A stretch of DNA of 41,862 nucleotides from the NCBI RefSeq assembly GCF_024054555.1, contig NZ_JAMXLY010000028.1, forward strand, positions 1 to 41,862, written 5' to 3'. The translations under genes were made by a program, and so were the position numbers. A model generated the notes under the pieces. The model had not been told where the DNA came from. It did not search any database and saw nothing but the letters and a program-made list of their open reading frames with translations. Source of the stretch: Segatella cerevisiae (lineage in GTDB: Bacteria > Bacteroidota > Bacteroidia > Bacteroidales > Bacteroidaceae). Below, piece by piece: positions 7,432-16,044 of this stretch (position 1 is its first letter; every line of letters begins with the position of its first letter).

Positions 7432-9756
7432 ATGTCAAAAAGAATTCTATTCATATTCATATTCCTGAGTTTTATAAAACTCAATATATCTTCACAGGAA
7501 ACAAGTGGATATGTCCTTGATGAAAAGGATAGCCCTTTACCATTTGCAACCATCGTTATTCAGGAGAAAGATGATTCCGCTTTTATTGTAGGAGATATTA
7601 CAGACTCTTTAGGACATTTTACATTAAAGATACCCTCAGTTTCCAAGGAGTCTGATCTCTCTGTCAAAGTTTCAATTCTGGGTTATAAAACAAGGATACT
7701 TCCCTACAAACCAAATATGGGGCATATTAAGATGGAATCTGAAAGTCGTATGCTAAATGATGTAATTGTCAAAGGGAATTTGCCCATAACTCATCTTAAA
7801 AAGGGAGCCATAGTCAGCAGAATTCAAGGAACAATATTGGCTAATTTAGGATCAACCGAAGACGTATTGACACGATTGCCCCTTATCATAAAACGGAATG
7901 GACATATTGAAGTATTAGGAAAAGGAGCTCCACTCCTATATATTAATAACAAAAAAGTCATAGATCTATCAGAACTGGAGCTTTTACATCCTAATGAAAT
8001 TAAAAGCATTTCCATCTACAATTCATCAAATGTACAGTTTGATGCTTCCAGTCGTGCAATCATTAAAATCGAGACGGTGAAGGAACAAGGCGATGGATTG
8101 CATCTCAATGCTAATATGGATTTCATTCAAGGCACAAGGTTATCCGACAGAACTCAGGCTGATATAAGATATCAGCATCACAAATTGAATATCTTTGGAA
8201 TATTTTCTTATAAATCAAATCATAAGAAAGGAACCGATGACCAGAAAGTAATATCAAAAACTGATACTTTGTGGGAACAAGAACAAAATAGCATTCAATA
8301 TGTCCTGACGAAAGACTTCCAAGCTAAATTAGGATTCAGTTATGATATCAACAAGAACAATTCTTTAGGCATTTCTTATTCTTATGACAAGATATTGAAA
8401 ATGGACAAGCACTCGACCTATACAAGTACCGTTTGGGCTGACAAGAGTTTATACGATCTTTTATCCATTGGATATGAAGAAAACACAAATAATAAACCAG
8501 TCCATCAGGCAGAATTCTATTATACAGGTAAAATTAAAAATGTCAAGATTGATGCCGATATAGAATACTATAATCATGCTTACTCTTTAAATACGCTCAA
8601 CAATGAAGATAGTCAGAACCACTCAAGCCGGGTAGTAACTGCTACAAACAGAGAGAAGAATCAGCTTCTTACTGGAAAAATTGCTTTAGAACATCCCTTT
8701 CTTAGGGGAGATCTATCCTATGGCATCGAGAACACGGATGTAAATCGCCATGATGATTATATCAGCCCGAGCGGCATTATACCGACAACGTATTCGAATA
8801 TCAAGGAACATACCAATGGTTATTTTGCTCAATATCTGAAAAGTACATCTATTGGGGATTTTACGATAGGTCTTAGATATGAACATACAAACTTCAATTA
8901 TAGAGAAAATGATGACGAAACTAATCATAAAAGAAGAATAATGAACAATCTTTTCCCCAGTTTTTTATGGGAAAAAGACTATGGAAACTGGCAGATGCAA
9001 TTCAGTTATTCTACCAGCATTACTCGTCCCTCATACACTCAACTAAGTAATAATATAAGATATATAAACAGGTTTACATGGCAAACGGGAAATCCTATGC
9101 TGAAACCGACCTTTACCCATGATATTACTATTAATGGAACTTGGAAATTCCTGCAAGTGGATATCAGTTATCAATTTGATCATAACGCAATTGTCTATTG
9201 GGGTAATCAACTGCAAACAAATTCTTCGGTCACCCTCATTAATTATATTAATATGGATAAGATTCCTCATTTTGATATTTCCTTATCAGCTCAACCTACA
9301 ATAGGCAAATGGTATCCGGCATTAGATGTAGGCATGGATAAGCAATGGCTATCTTTAAACAGTTTGGGGATGTTACGAACGTTCAACAAACCTTCATTCT
9401 ATGGGGATTTCAAGAATCTCATAGAACTGCCGGCAGGGATGGTCCTAAACGCAGACATCTCTTTTATGTCTAAGGGACATGATAAAAACACATATATCAA
9501 CAGGAATATGTTCATAAGCGACTTCGGCATAACAAAATTCTTTATGAATAAGGCTTTGGCACTAGAATTGAAGGTAAATGATATTTTCTATGATACTCGT
9601 AATAGCGGTATAGTCAGTCTGGGGCAGTCTGAAGTTATTGAAAATGGACGTAACGATACGCGAAATGTAACATTAAGTTTAAGGTATACATTCAATAAAA
9701 CCCCTAACAAATACAAAGGGAAAGGTGTTGATTCTGAAAAATTAAATCGTTTTTAA
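7432..9756 (+). CDS. outer membrane beta-barrel protein (PF14905 type)
   Basis: A 774-residue paralogue of the barrels at 881 and 3744, in noticeably AT-rich codons. Signal peptide MSKRILFIFIFLSF...NISSQ, carboxypeptidase-regulatory-like domain (about 24-105, with PLPFATIVIQEKDDSAF), plug-like segment with TEDVLTRLPLII and GKGAPLLYINN (about 140-180), then barrel strands to the tail NKYKGKGVDSEKLNRF. It follows the ATP-grasp remnant and the 47-residue ORF, and is followed 11 bp later by a GLPGLI gene, so it probably belonged to a peptide-maturation operon of the grasp type. All key regions are intact. Confidence 0.87.
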   Translation: MSKRILFIFIFLSFIKLNISSQETSGYVLDEKDSPLPFATIVIQEKDDSAFIVGDITDSLGHFTLKIPSVSKESDLSVKVSILGYKTRILPYKPNMGHIKMESESRMLNDVIVKGNLPITHLKKGAIVSRIQGTILANLGSTEDVLTRLPLIIKRNGHIEVLGKGAPLLYINNKKVIDLSELELLHPNEIKSISIYNSSNVQFDASSRAIIKIETVKEQGDGLHLNANMDFIQGTRLSDRTQADIRYQHHKLNIFGIFSYKSNHKKGTDDQKVISKTDTLWEQEQNSIQYVLTKDFQAKLGFSYDINKNNSLGISYSYDKILKMDKHSTYTSTVWADKSLYDLLSIGYEENTNNKPVHQAEFYYTGKIKNVKIDADIEYYNHAYSLNTLNNEDSQNHSSRVVTATNREKNQLLTGKIALEHPFLRGDLSYGIENTDVNRHDDYISPSGIIPTTYSNIKEHTNGYFAQYLKSTSIGDFTIGLRYEHTNFNYRENDDETNHKRRIMNNLFPSFLWEKDYGNWQMQFSYSTSITRPSYTQLSNNIRYINRFTWQTGNPMLKPTFTHDITINGTWKFLQVDISYQFDHNAIVYWGNQLQTNSSVTLINYINMDKIPHFDISLSAQPTIGKWYPALDVGMDKQWLSLNSLGMLRTFNKPSFYGDFKNLIELPAGMVLNADISFMSKGHDKNTYINRNMFISDFGITKFFMNKALALELKVNDIFYDTRNSGIVSLGQSEVIENGRNDTRNVTLSLRYTFNKTPNKYKGKGVDSEKLNRF

Positions 9757-9767
9757 TCTCTTATGAT

Positions 9768-10490
9768 TTGTTCTCTCATCTTGAAAATTGTTGGCATGTC
9801 ATTGAACCATCACAGCTAGAAGTAAGATATAAAGTAAAATTGGATATGGCAAAGACTCCTAGTGATTTATATATCTTACGTTGCGGAAAGAATGTAAGCG
9901 AATATTTTAGCTTTTATACGTTAAAAAGAGATTCCTTGATGAATTCATCGGATAAATCAGCGCAAGACATGATACTGGACGAAGATTATGAGGCTGCCAT
10001 ACACCGTGATGAGCCAAACAAACAATTATCTGAAAGTCCAGGTTGTTCTGATTATCTCTATCATTATATTAAAAAGGGAAAGCTGGTCAGTTACAGTCCT
10101 ATATTCGATACTAATTATCGAATTGAGGAAAACACGCCATCTATAGATTGGGAGATTAACGAGGATTCTACATTAGAAGTTTGTGGTTATAAATGTTATT
10201 ATGCGCAAACTGATTTTCGTGGAAGGAAATGGCAAGTATGGTTTACCGGTGATATTCCCTTATCGATTTTAGGTGGGTTACCCGGACTCATTTTAAAGGC
10301 TGAATGTACAAACTATATTCACATTGATGCCCAAGAGATACTCTCTAAGAACTTATCCCCCGTGACCTTTTATAATTTCTACAAATTAAAGTTTGAAGAC
10401 ATTGACAGATTAAAATTCTTAAAAGTAAAGAACAATCCGAAATCTTTTCCTTCAAAAACAAGAAGGATTTCTACAATGGAATTGAAATAG
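9768..10490 (+). CDS. GLPGLI family protein, 5' end damaged
   Basis: The frame encodes about 240 residues of a GLPGLI-family protein: SQLEVRYKV near the start, WQVWFTGDIPL, and the signature GLPGLIL at about 170-176. It lacks an ATG and signal peptide in frame; the best in-frame start is TTG 9768. An ATG at 9763 in another frame would give MICSLILKIVGMS, which looks like a signal peptide start, so a frameshift near 9800 is likely. Compared with the paralogue at 13157 it also lacks the GPWKF residues normally just before the motif. The function of this family is unknown; members are secreted Bacteroidetes proteins often found next to TonB-receptor-like genes, as here. Possibly non-functional. 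Confidence 0.7.
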   Translation: MFSHLENCWHVIEPSQLEVRYKVKLDMAKTPSDLYILRCGKNVSEYFSFYTLKRDSLMNSSDKSAQDMILDEDYEAAIHRDEPNKQLSESPGCSDYLYHYIKKGKLVSYSPIFDTNYRIEENTPSIDWEINEDSTLEVCGYKCYYAQTDFRGRKWQVWFTGDIPLSILGGLPGLILKAECTNYIHIDAQEILSKNLSPVTFYNFYKLKFEDIDRLKFLKVKNNPKSFPSKTRRISTMELK

Positions 10491-10496
10491 AACAGC

Positions 10497-13046
10497 ATGA
10501 GACATTTATTTTTATTTCTTGTCATATTGTTGAATCCTGTTGTTCTGTTCGCTCAGAACAAGGTTTATGGAGATATAGTGGATACAGATAAGAATCCTTT
10601 GGAGGGGGTGATTATTCAGGCAAAGGATGTCTCTACAAAGAAGATGGTCGCCTATACGAAAAGTGATGCGAAAGGTAATTTCCTGCTTAGTGTTCCAGCC
10701 GGCTGCTATCTGGAATGTGCTTATTTGGGATTGAAAAAGAAGGAAGTACATGATTTTATTTCCTGTCCTCTCCATATCGTCATGGAACCTGACAAATTTA
10801 CCTTGAAGGAAGTTCATGTCAAGGCGGATAAGGTAAGAATCAAAGGCGATACGCTGAACTATACTGTGGGGGCGTTTGCCAGCAAGAATGACAAGAGCAT
10901 CGGAGATGTACTGGCCCGTATCCCCGGATTTGACGTCAACAAGAAAAACGGGCAGATATCTTATGAAGGTAAGTCGATCAGCAATTTCTATATCGAAGGC
11001 ATGGACATGCTCGGCAATAAATACGGTACGGCCACGAATATGTTGCCCCAAAAGGATGTGGGGACCGTACAGGTGATGCAGAATCATCAGCCGATCCGAG
11101 TACTGGAGGACTTTACCTTTTCTGATGATGTAGCGGTCAATCTGAAAATGAAAAAGGATGCCAAGTCGCATTGGGTCAACAGTATAGATGCCGGGACAGG
11201 ACTCAGGGACAACCATTTCTTATGGGACTTCGGCGGGTTTGCCATGCGCTTAAAAGATGATTTCCAAACGATGTTGACTTATAAGACCAATAATGTGGGG
11301 AAGAATATAGGCCGGGAGACGGAGGACTTGTTCAACATTGATGAACTGAATGACGATCCGACAGCATATATTCAACTCGCTCCACCCACAACCCCTTCTC
11401 TGGATGAATCGCGCACCCTCTTTAATACCAGTCATGCTGTTTCTCTCAACACTCTGAAGCGACTCAGTCCGTATTCACAAACGGGTCTGCAGATCATCTA
11501 TACCTATGAGAATGAAAAGGCAGAAGGAATGACCCGGACGGAATACCTGAGGCAGGATGGCAACCGGATGATCGTGAATGACAAGGATTTTCATGATAAG
11601 AATAACAAGTTATACACCCAGTGGAAATATGAGAAGAACGGAGAGAGGCAGTACCTCAAGAACACCCTTATCGGTGATTTCTCCTGGGATGACCAGCGGC
11701 TGGCGGAAAATCTGACCCGGCAAGACTTTCAGCAAACCCATCTCCCGGTGTATCATCTGAAAGACAATCTCTATATTATCCGGAAATATGGCAAAAAACT
11801 TCTTTCTTTTTATTCCAATAACGGTATAGTGTCGACTCCTCAGTATCTTCTGGTCGACTCCCTGCGTCAAGATGTGCATCAGCAAAATTATACAACCGAT
11901 GATTATGTCCGGGGAAGTCTGAAGATCGGAAAGACTGTGTTCTCTTTCCGCACAGGTATCAATGCCCAACTGCACCGTATCCGGTCCAGTTTCGAAGGAC
12001 TGCCCGACAGTATAGGAGAAAAGTATGGCAGGGATCATTTTGGTTATGTCAAGTTTTATGCTGAACCGGAATTCGAATACGGTACGAGTGACTTGGATTT
12101 TTCATTGGAAATGCCTGTCAGTTATCTCTATGAGAAATACAGCGGGGATAAGGGTGCTCACCAATTCATACCGGAACCGTCACTCCGAATCCGATGGCAG
12201 ACTACTCCCCGGCTGAGGCTATCTCTAGAGGGGGGAATATCTGCAGAGCCTCTGGATGCCGGCAGATTCCATTCAGCACTTATCCTGCAGGATTATGAAT
12301 ATATCAATCAGGGCTATAGCGGGTATCATCTTCAACGGAGTAAGGATGTTTCCGCAAATATCCTTTATCGGGATGCTATTCATGGGATTCATGCCCTGGT
12401 CACGGTAAAACGTTCTTTTATTACAGATCCGTATAGTTTGACTCGGGATTTCATCGGCAGCTATATTATCCAGTCGGCAGTTGATCGTCAGTCCAGATCG
12501 AACAGCTGGAATTCCATGGTCTTTTTCAGTAAAGGTTTTGATTTCCTCCATAGCACATTTAATCTTCGTGGCAATTACAATCATAATAACACTTCCCTTA
12601 TAGAAGATGGCGTCTCCCATGCTTACCAGAGTGATTTTATTGGTCTGCAGAGCAGTCTTGACCTCTCGTTCTACCAGGATATGCATTTCACTTACAGTAT
12701 CAACTATAGCCGTAACCAGATGAAGTCGGCTTCATTGTCAAGCAATACAGTCATCAACAACTGGCACCATGACGGAACGGCAGTTCTTCCGTTGAAAGCT
12801 TTTACACTTAAGATGGAAGCAGAGTATTATCATAACGAGTTGCTGACAAAAAAAATTAAGGACTTTTTCCTTGCCGATATCAGTTTAAAGTATTCTATGA
12901 AACATATTGACGGGGAGTTGAATTTAAAAAATATCTTTGACAAGAAGACTTATTCGTATGTGCTGAATGAAAATTTGTATCATTCCTATTCGACCAATAC
13001 GATCCGGGGTAGAGAAATTCTTCTTACAGCCAGTCTCCATCTGTAA
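10497..13046 (+). CDS. TonB-receptor-like outer membrane protein with carboxypeptidase-regulatory domain
   Basis: An 849-residue outer-membrane protein starting 6 bp after the GLPGLI gene. Signal peptide MRHLFLFLVILLNPVVLFAQ, a regulatory-like beta-sandwich (about 22-100, VDTDKNPLEGVIIQAKD), a plug-like segment with KSIGDVLARIPGF and IEGMDMLGNKYGT (about 130-185), then a long barrel ending in ILLTASLHL. It lacks the KG...E.RL tail of the PF14905 group and so is a different subgroup. The pattern barrel-GLPGLI-barrel-GLPGLI along 7432-13927 suggests that each GLPGLI protein works with a neighbouring receptor (inference). Base composition is less AT-rich than the preceding two genes. Confidence 0.85.
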   Translation: MRHLFLFLVILLNPVVLFAQNKVYGDIVDTDKNPLEGVIIQAKDVSTKKMVAYTKSDAKGNFLLSVPAGCYLECAYLGLKKKEVHDFISCPLHIVMEPDKFTLKEVHVKADKVRIKGDTLNYTVGAFASKNDKSIGDVLARIPGFDVNKKNGQISYEGKSISNFYIEGMDMLGNKYGTATNMLPQKDVGTVQVMQNHQPIRVLEDFTFSDDVAVNLKMKKDAKSHWVNSIDAGTGLRDNHFLWDFGGFAMRLKDDFQTMLTYKTNNVGKNIGRETEDLFNIDELNDDPTAYIQLAPPTTPSLDESRTLFNTSHAVSLNTLKRLSPYSQTGLQIIYTYENEKAEGMTRTEYLRQDGNRMIVNDKDFHDKNNKLYTQWKYEKNGERQYLKNTLIGDFSWDDQRLAENLTRQDFQQTHLPVYHLKDNLYIIRKYGKKLLSFYSNNGIVSTPQYLLVDSLRQDVHQQNYTTDDYVRGSLKIGKTVFSFRTGINAQLHRIRSSFEGLPDSIGEKYGRDHFGYVKFYAEPEFEYGTSDLDFSLEMPVSYLYEKYSGDKGAHQFIPEPSLRIRWQTTPRLRLSLEGGISAEPLDAGRFHSALILQDYEYINQGYSGYHLQRSKDVSANILYRDAIHGIHALVTVKRSFITDPYSLTRDFIGSYIIQSAVDRQSRSNSWNSMVFFSKGFDFLHSTFNLRGNYNHNNTSLIEDGVSHAYQSDFIGLQSSLDLSFYQDMHFTYSINYSRNQMKSASLSSNTVINNWHHDGTAVLPLKAFTLKMEAEYYHNELLTKKIKDFFLADISLKYSMKHIDGELNLKNIFDKKTYSYVLNENLYHSYSTNTIRGREILLTASLHL

Positions 13047-13156
13047 AGACAATAATAAACAATCATAGCGTATATCCTAAAAGCACTTATTTCCTTCCGA
13101 AGATGGAACTTGAGTAATTTGTCTTTTATGGCATTGACAATAAATAAAAATGGAAA

Positions 13157-13927
13157 ATGAAAAAAATGAAAATAACAATCCTTATACTCTGCTTACTCAC
13201 ATGCAATACCTATTCCGAAGCCCAAAACACATATACGATCGGGGCTTCGCAGTTGGAAGTCAAGTATAGGGTATCACAAGGGAAGTATAGAGACCTGTAT
13301 CTCTTACGGTACGGAGGAAACAAAAGCCAGTATTTCAGCTGCAATACGTTGATGAGAGACTCCATGATTGCATCAGGGCACGTTGATACTGTCATTGATA
13401 TGCTGGAACAATCCACGGAAGCGAAAGAACATCATGACGATTCCAATGTGATGCAGCAAAGTCCGAATTCTTCTGATTTTATCTACCGCAATCTAAAAGA
13501 AGGCAAGCTGTCCGTATATTCCTCTATATTCGGTTCCAAATATGTCTACGAAGAAGATATCCCCCGGATGTCCTGGAGTATTCGGGAAGATTCTACTGCG
13601 ACCGTATTAGGATATACCTGCCATTATGCTTCAACAACTTTCCGAGGACGCAGATGGGAGGTCTGGTATGCTCCGGATATTCCGCTGGACTTGGGACCAT
13701 GGAAATTCTCCGGTCTCCCAGGACTGATCCTGCAAGCAGATTGCAAAGGATTTATCCGTATAGATGCTTGCGGAATATCCGATAAGAACCTTACGCCAAT
13801 TACCTTCTACAACTTACTTCATCGCAAGTTTCAGCCTATCAACCGCAAGGCTTTCCTGAAAGCCAGTAAAAGTCCCAGCGCTTATCCGAAGGGTACAATA
13901 CTGACTCCTACAATGGAATTGGAATAA
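13157..13927 (+). CDS. GLPGLI family protein
   Basis: A complete 256-residue GLPGLI-family protein. Signal peptide MKKMKITILILCLLTCNTYSEAQ, then SQLEVKYRV, a central region with YTCHYASTTFRGRRWEVWY (about 153-171), DIPLDLGPWKF and GLPGLIL at 186-192. It aligns along its full length with the damaged copy at 9768 and keeps the residues that copy has lost. The family is secreted and of unknown function. It lies 110 bp after the outer-membrane receptor and is followed by a degraded second copy of that receptor's 5' end, which suggests that receptor-GLPGLI units were duplicated in tandem. Confidence 0.88.
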   Translation: MKKMKITILILCLLTCNTYSEAQNTYTIGASQLEVKYRVSQGKYRDLYLLRYGGNKSQYFSCNTLMRDSMIASGHVDTVIDMLEQSTEAKEHHDDSNVMQQSPNSSDFIYRNLKEGKLSVYSSIFGSKYVYEEDIPRMSWSIREDSTATVLGYTCHYASTTFRGRRWEVWYAPDIPLDLGPWKFSGLPGLILQADCKGFIRIDACGISDKNLTPITFYNLLHRKFQPINRKAFLKASKSPSAYPKGTILTPTMELE

Positions 13928-13939
13928 AACCAGAATGCT

Positions 13940-14192
13940 ATGGAGAAACTGCTTCTCTTAACATCTGACTGTTATTCCCCGCAATTCTGCCTGCACAGGT
14001 CAAAGTAACGGGAATGGTTGTGGATATGGACAAGAATCCTTTGGAAGGGGTGTTATTCAGGCAAAGGATGTCTCTACGAAGGAGATGGTCGCCTCTATCA
14101 GATGTGACGACAAAAACAACTTTCTGATTAATCTCCCGGCAAATGGTTATCTGGAGTGTGCTTACCTTGGATTGAAAAAGAAAATTATATAG
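13940..14192 (+). pseudogene. 5' fragment duplicating the receptor gene at 10497
   Basis: The segment resembles the first 250 bp of the gene at 10497. It reads AQVKVTGMVVDMDKNPLEG, then IQAKDVSTKEMVAS, then GYLECAYLGLKKKII before TAG 14190-14192. One base is missing after GGGGTG (near 14053) relative to the parent copy, and the ATG at 13940 is in a different frame from the signal-peptide remnant. The rest of the receptor is absent; the antitoxin gene begins 4 bp later. Confidence 0.75.
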
Positions 14193-14195
14193 ATT

Positions 14196-14447
14196 ATGGA
14201 AACAGCAATGGAAAGAAAACCAGCATCTTTCAGACTAAATTCTGATCTATTAGAAATTTTGAAAAAGAGAGCTAAGGCTTGTAATAGGAGTCTGAACAAC
14301 TATGTTGAAAGCATTCTTTTGGATGCTGTGTACAAAGAGCCTAATGATACAACCATCTCGGCTATCAAGGAAAACCGCTCAGGAAAATATGCTGGGGAGA
14401 TTGACGTTTCCAGCATAGATGCTTTTAAACGATCGCTCGACTTATGA
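14196..14447 (+). CDS. ribbon-helix-helix type antitoxin (orphan)
   Basis: An 83-residue protein with a short N-terminal strand (PASFRLNSDLLEILKKRAKA) followed by RSLNNYVESILLDAVY, the layout of ribbon-helix-helix antitoxins of RelE/YafQ-type pairs. The C-terminal half is polar and would wrap the toxin. The stop TGA overlaps the next ATG in ATGA, as usual for antitoxin-toxin operons, but the toxin is cut after 10 codons. Such antitoxins usually repress their own promoter; I see no clear operator because the upstream sequence is a receptor fragment. Confidence 0.7.
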   Translation: METAMERKPASFRLNSDLLEILKKRAKACNRSLNNYVESILLDAVYKEPNDTTISAIKENRSGKYAGEIDVSSIDAFKRSLDL

Positions 14448-14476
14448 AAGTTCTGCGCTATTCTACTCGACATTGA
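14444..14476 (+). pseudogene. truncated RelE/YafQ-like toxin start
   Basis: The ATG overlaps the antitoxin stop. Only MKVLRYSTRH is encoded before TGA. This fits the start of RelE/YafQ-type toxins (MKxxRYSTxF), but ten residues are too few for a firm call, and the following 75 bp contain no continuation that I recognise. Confidence 0.4.
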
Positions 14477-14554
14477 TTCCCATAAAGGCTTTTTATCGAA
14501 GTCAACACCTGTAATTTTAACTAAAATATCGAAGTTATTTAAGCTTTTTTTTGA

Positions 14555-14989
14555 CTATTACCGAAGTTTGTAAATTTTGCTTATGTCAATTTTGATGATG
14601 ACCGTCTGAGTAGTTTAAAAACTGAGGATTTTGATATCGTCTTGGATGCACTCTATCAACTATATGGAGATTTCAAGTATCTATTTTTGGATGAAGTACA
14701 GAATATTGCCGATTGGCAATTGTTTATAAACAGGTTGCTGAGACAGAAAATCCATTTGTTTGTCACAGGTTCTAATTCTAAGTTGCTCAGTACCGAACTA
14801 ACCAAGCATCTGACTGATATGTCTTTGGACTACAAGGGAGAACATTCGGAATTCTCAATAGCGGTCAACAACATTATCGGGAAAAACAAGTCAGAACGCA
14901 TCAGTTTGACTGATACCATGAGAACTTATTCTGTTACGCGCCTCCGTCCGAGGGAATTCATTGTGAAATGGAGTTTTGACATCAACTGA
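14555..14989 (+). pseudogene. fragment of an AAA ATPase of the AAA_14/DUF4143 type
   Basis: The frame is open from 14555 without an ATG. Residues VNFAYVNFDDDRL, YLFLDEVQNIADWQLFINRL (Walker B and its context) and FVTGSNSKLLSTELTKHLT match the middle of ATPases that carry a C-terminal DUF4143. Walker A should lie before this and is missing, and DUF4143 is absent. After HLTDM (about 14820) the sequence no longer looks like the family and seems fused to unrelated coding-like sequence ending in RPREFIVKWSFDIN. The whole protein is normally about 380-400 residues. Confidence 0.65.
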
Positions 14990-15132
14990 TACTCTCCGAC
15001 CACCAGAACCGCCGGTCCTTACATTCTCCCTTAAAGTTTCTGCCGATATCAAAAAGAAGTCAGGCTGATACGATTTATATCAGTTTTATGACAAGAAAGA
15101 TCATTGCCTATTCACTAGAGAGAGTTGATATC

Positions 15133-15585
15133 TCAAGGTTTCTTCCCTTCAACTCCCGAAACATGGCCGGGATAATCCTGCATTTCCTCAAATTTGACGC
15201 CTTCATTAAAGGCCCTGTGCACAGTACGCGTAACCGGATCATAAGAACCGGCAGGCACAAAATTGGTGTATACCCTCTTGATGTGTTCTTCCGGTTTGAA
15301 GTCATCAGGATGATCCACCACTACCGACTTTATGCCTATATGGAAATAGCCGAAACCGTCGAGGACGACCTTTCTGCCATCTTTGAGATGTTCCTTCACG
15401 ACATCCTTCAAGGCTGAGAGAACCGCCAACGTGTCCACTTCCGTTACCGTACATTTTTTGGAGATCTCCTGCGCAAGGTCTTTAGTGTGAAGGACCTCAC
15501 TGGTACATGTTTTTGCAAACCACTTTCCGTTCCTGGACGGATGACGGGGATCCACGATCTGATAAAGTTTATACTTTACACTCAT
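15133..15585 (-). CDS. HU-like DNA-binding protein
   Basis: A 150-residue protein of the Bacteroidetes HU-related group. It starts MSVKYKLYQIVDPRHP, has the LAQEISKKCTVTEVDTLAVLSAL helix pair and the GRKVVLDGFGYFHIGI strand pattern of the HU fold, followed by a longer than usual arm and C-terminal tail (about residues 95-150). These proteins bind DNA non-specifically as dimers; in Bacteroidales many copies lie beside mobile or receptor loci. It stands alone on the minus strand. No consensus promoter is visible upstream. Confidence 0.82.
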   Translation of the reverse strand: MSVKYKLYQIVDPRHPSRNGKWFAKTCTSEVLHTKDLAQEISKKCTVTEVDTLAVLSALKDVVKEHLKDGRKVVLDGFGYFHIGIKSVVVDHPDDFKPEEHIKRVYTNFVPAGSYDPVTRTVHRAFNEGVKFEEMQDYPGHVSGVEGKKP

Positions 15586-16044
15586 AGCTTAGAAATAAAA
15601 AGATAAAATCCGATTTAAGGTTTTTCAGTACCATGGTTATCAGGTTCCACTAACCCTACGGCAGCAAATCGATCGCCTACATTCAGCCAGACCATTATGC
15701 TGCATTTTGGTACCCCATTATCCTGCATTTTGGTCGACCATTATGCTGCATATCGGTCGACATGTATGATAAGACTTGCACTGGTGGGATACGCTTACTA
15801 AAACAAGTGTAAAGATAACCTATTTCGTCTCGATTTGCAAATTTATTTGTTGCTTTATTCTGCTATAAGAATGTTTTCTCGGGTCTTTTCCTAATGCGTC
15901 AATCCCGAGAGACCACGACATCAGGATTAAGTCTATTAGGCAAGAGAGCCGGAATCCGAAACATTCTGAATAAAGGCAGAAGACTGACAGAAGGCATATC
16001 AGACAAAAACGTCCTTCCATTCAACGGGTGTTATCCATCGGGCA
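15586..16044. other. 459-bp intergenic region with tandem repeats
   Basis: Apart from the three 23-bp repeats at 15692-15757 there is no clear gene. A 66-codon minus frame (15820-16020) exists but has no recognisable features. Confidence 0.4.
15692..15757. repeat. three 23-bp tandem repeats, possible insertion-sequence end
   Basis: Units start at 15692, 15715 and 15738. Each has the 20-bp pattern CCATTATGCTGCATTTTGGT (the second has TCC for TGC, the third ATATCGG for ATTTTGG) followed by ACC or CGA. Regular repeats of this size resemble the multiple internal repeats at IS21-family ends, but no transposase gene is nearby. Confidence 0.7.

Noticed and set aside
10512..11216. 234-codon minus-strand open frame
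   Set aside because: Antisense to the plug and regulatory domain of the receptor at 10497, with no recognisable features.
15088..15417. 109-codon plus-strand open frame
   Set aside because: Antisense to the HU-like gene, which has clear family features on the minus strand.
15692..15757. CRISPR array
   Set aside because: Units are 20 bp separated by only 3 bp, so there is no spacer; there are no cas genes.
15820..16020. 66-codon minus-strand frame before the barrel's stop
   Set aside because: Hydrophobic and Cys-rich start but no family, no promoter and an atypical composition; not enough to support a gene.
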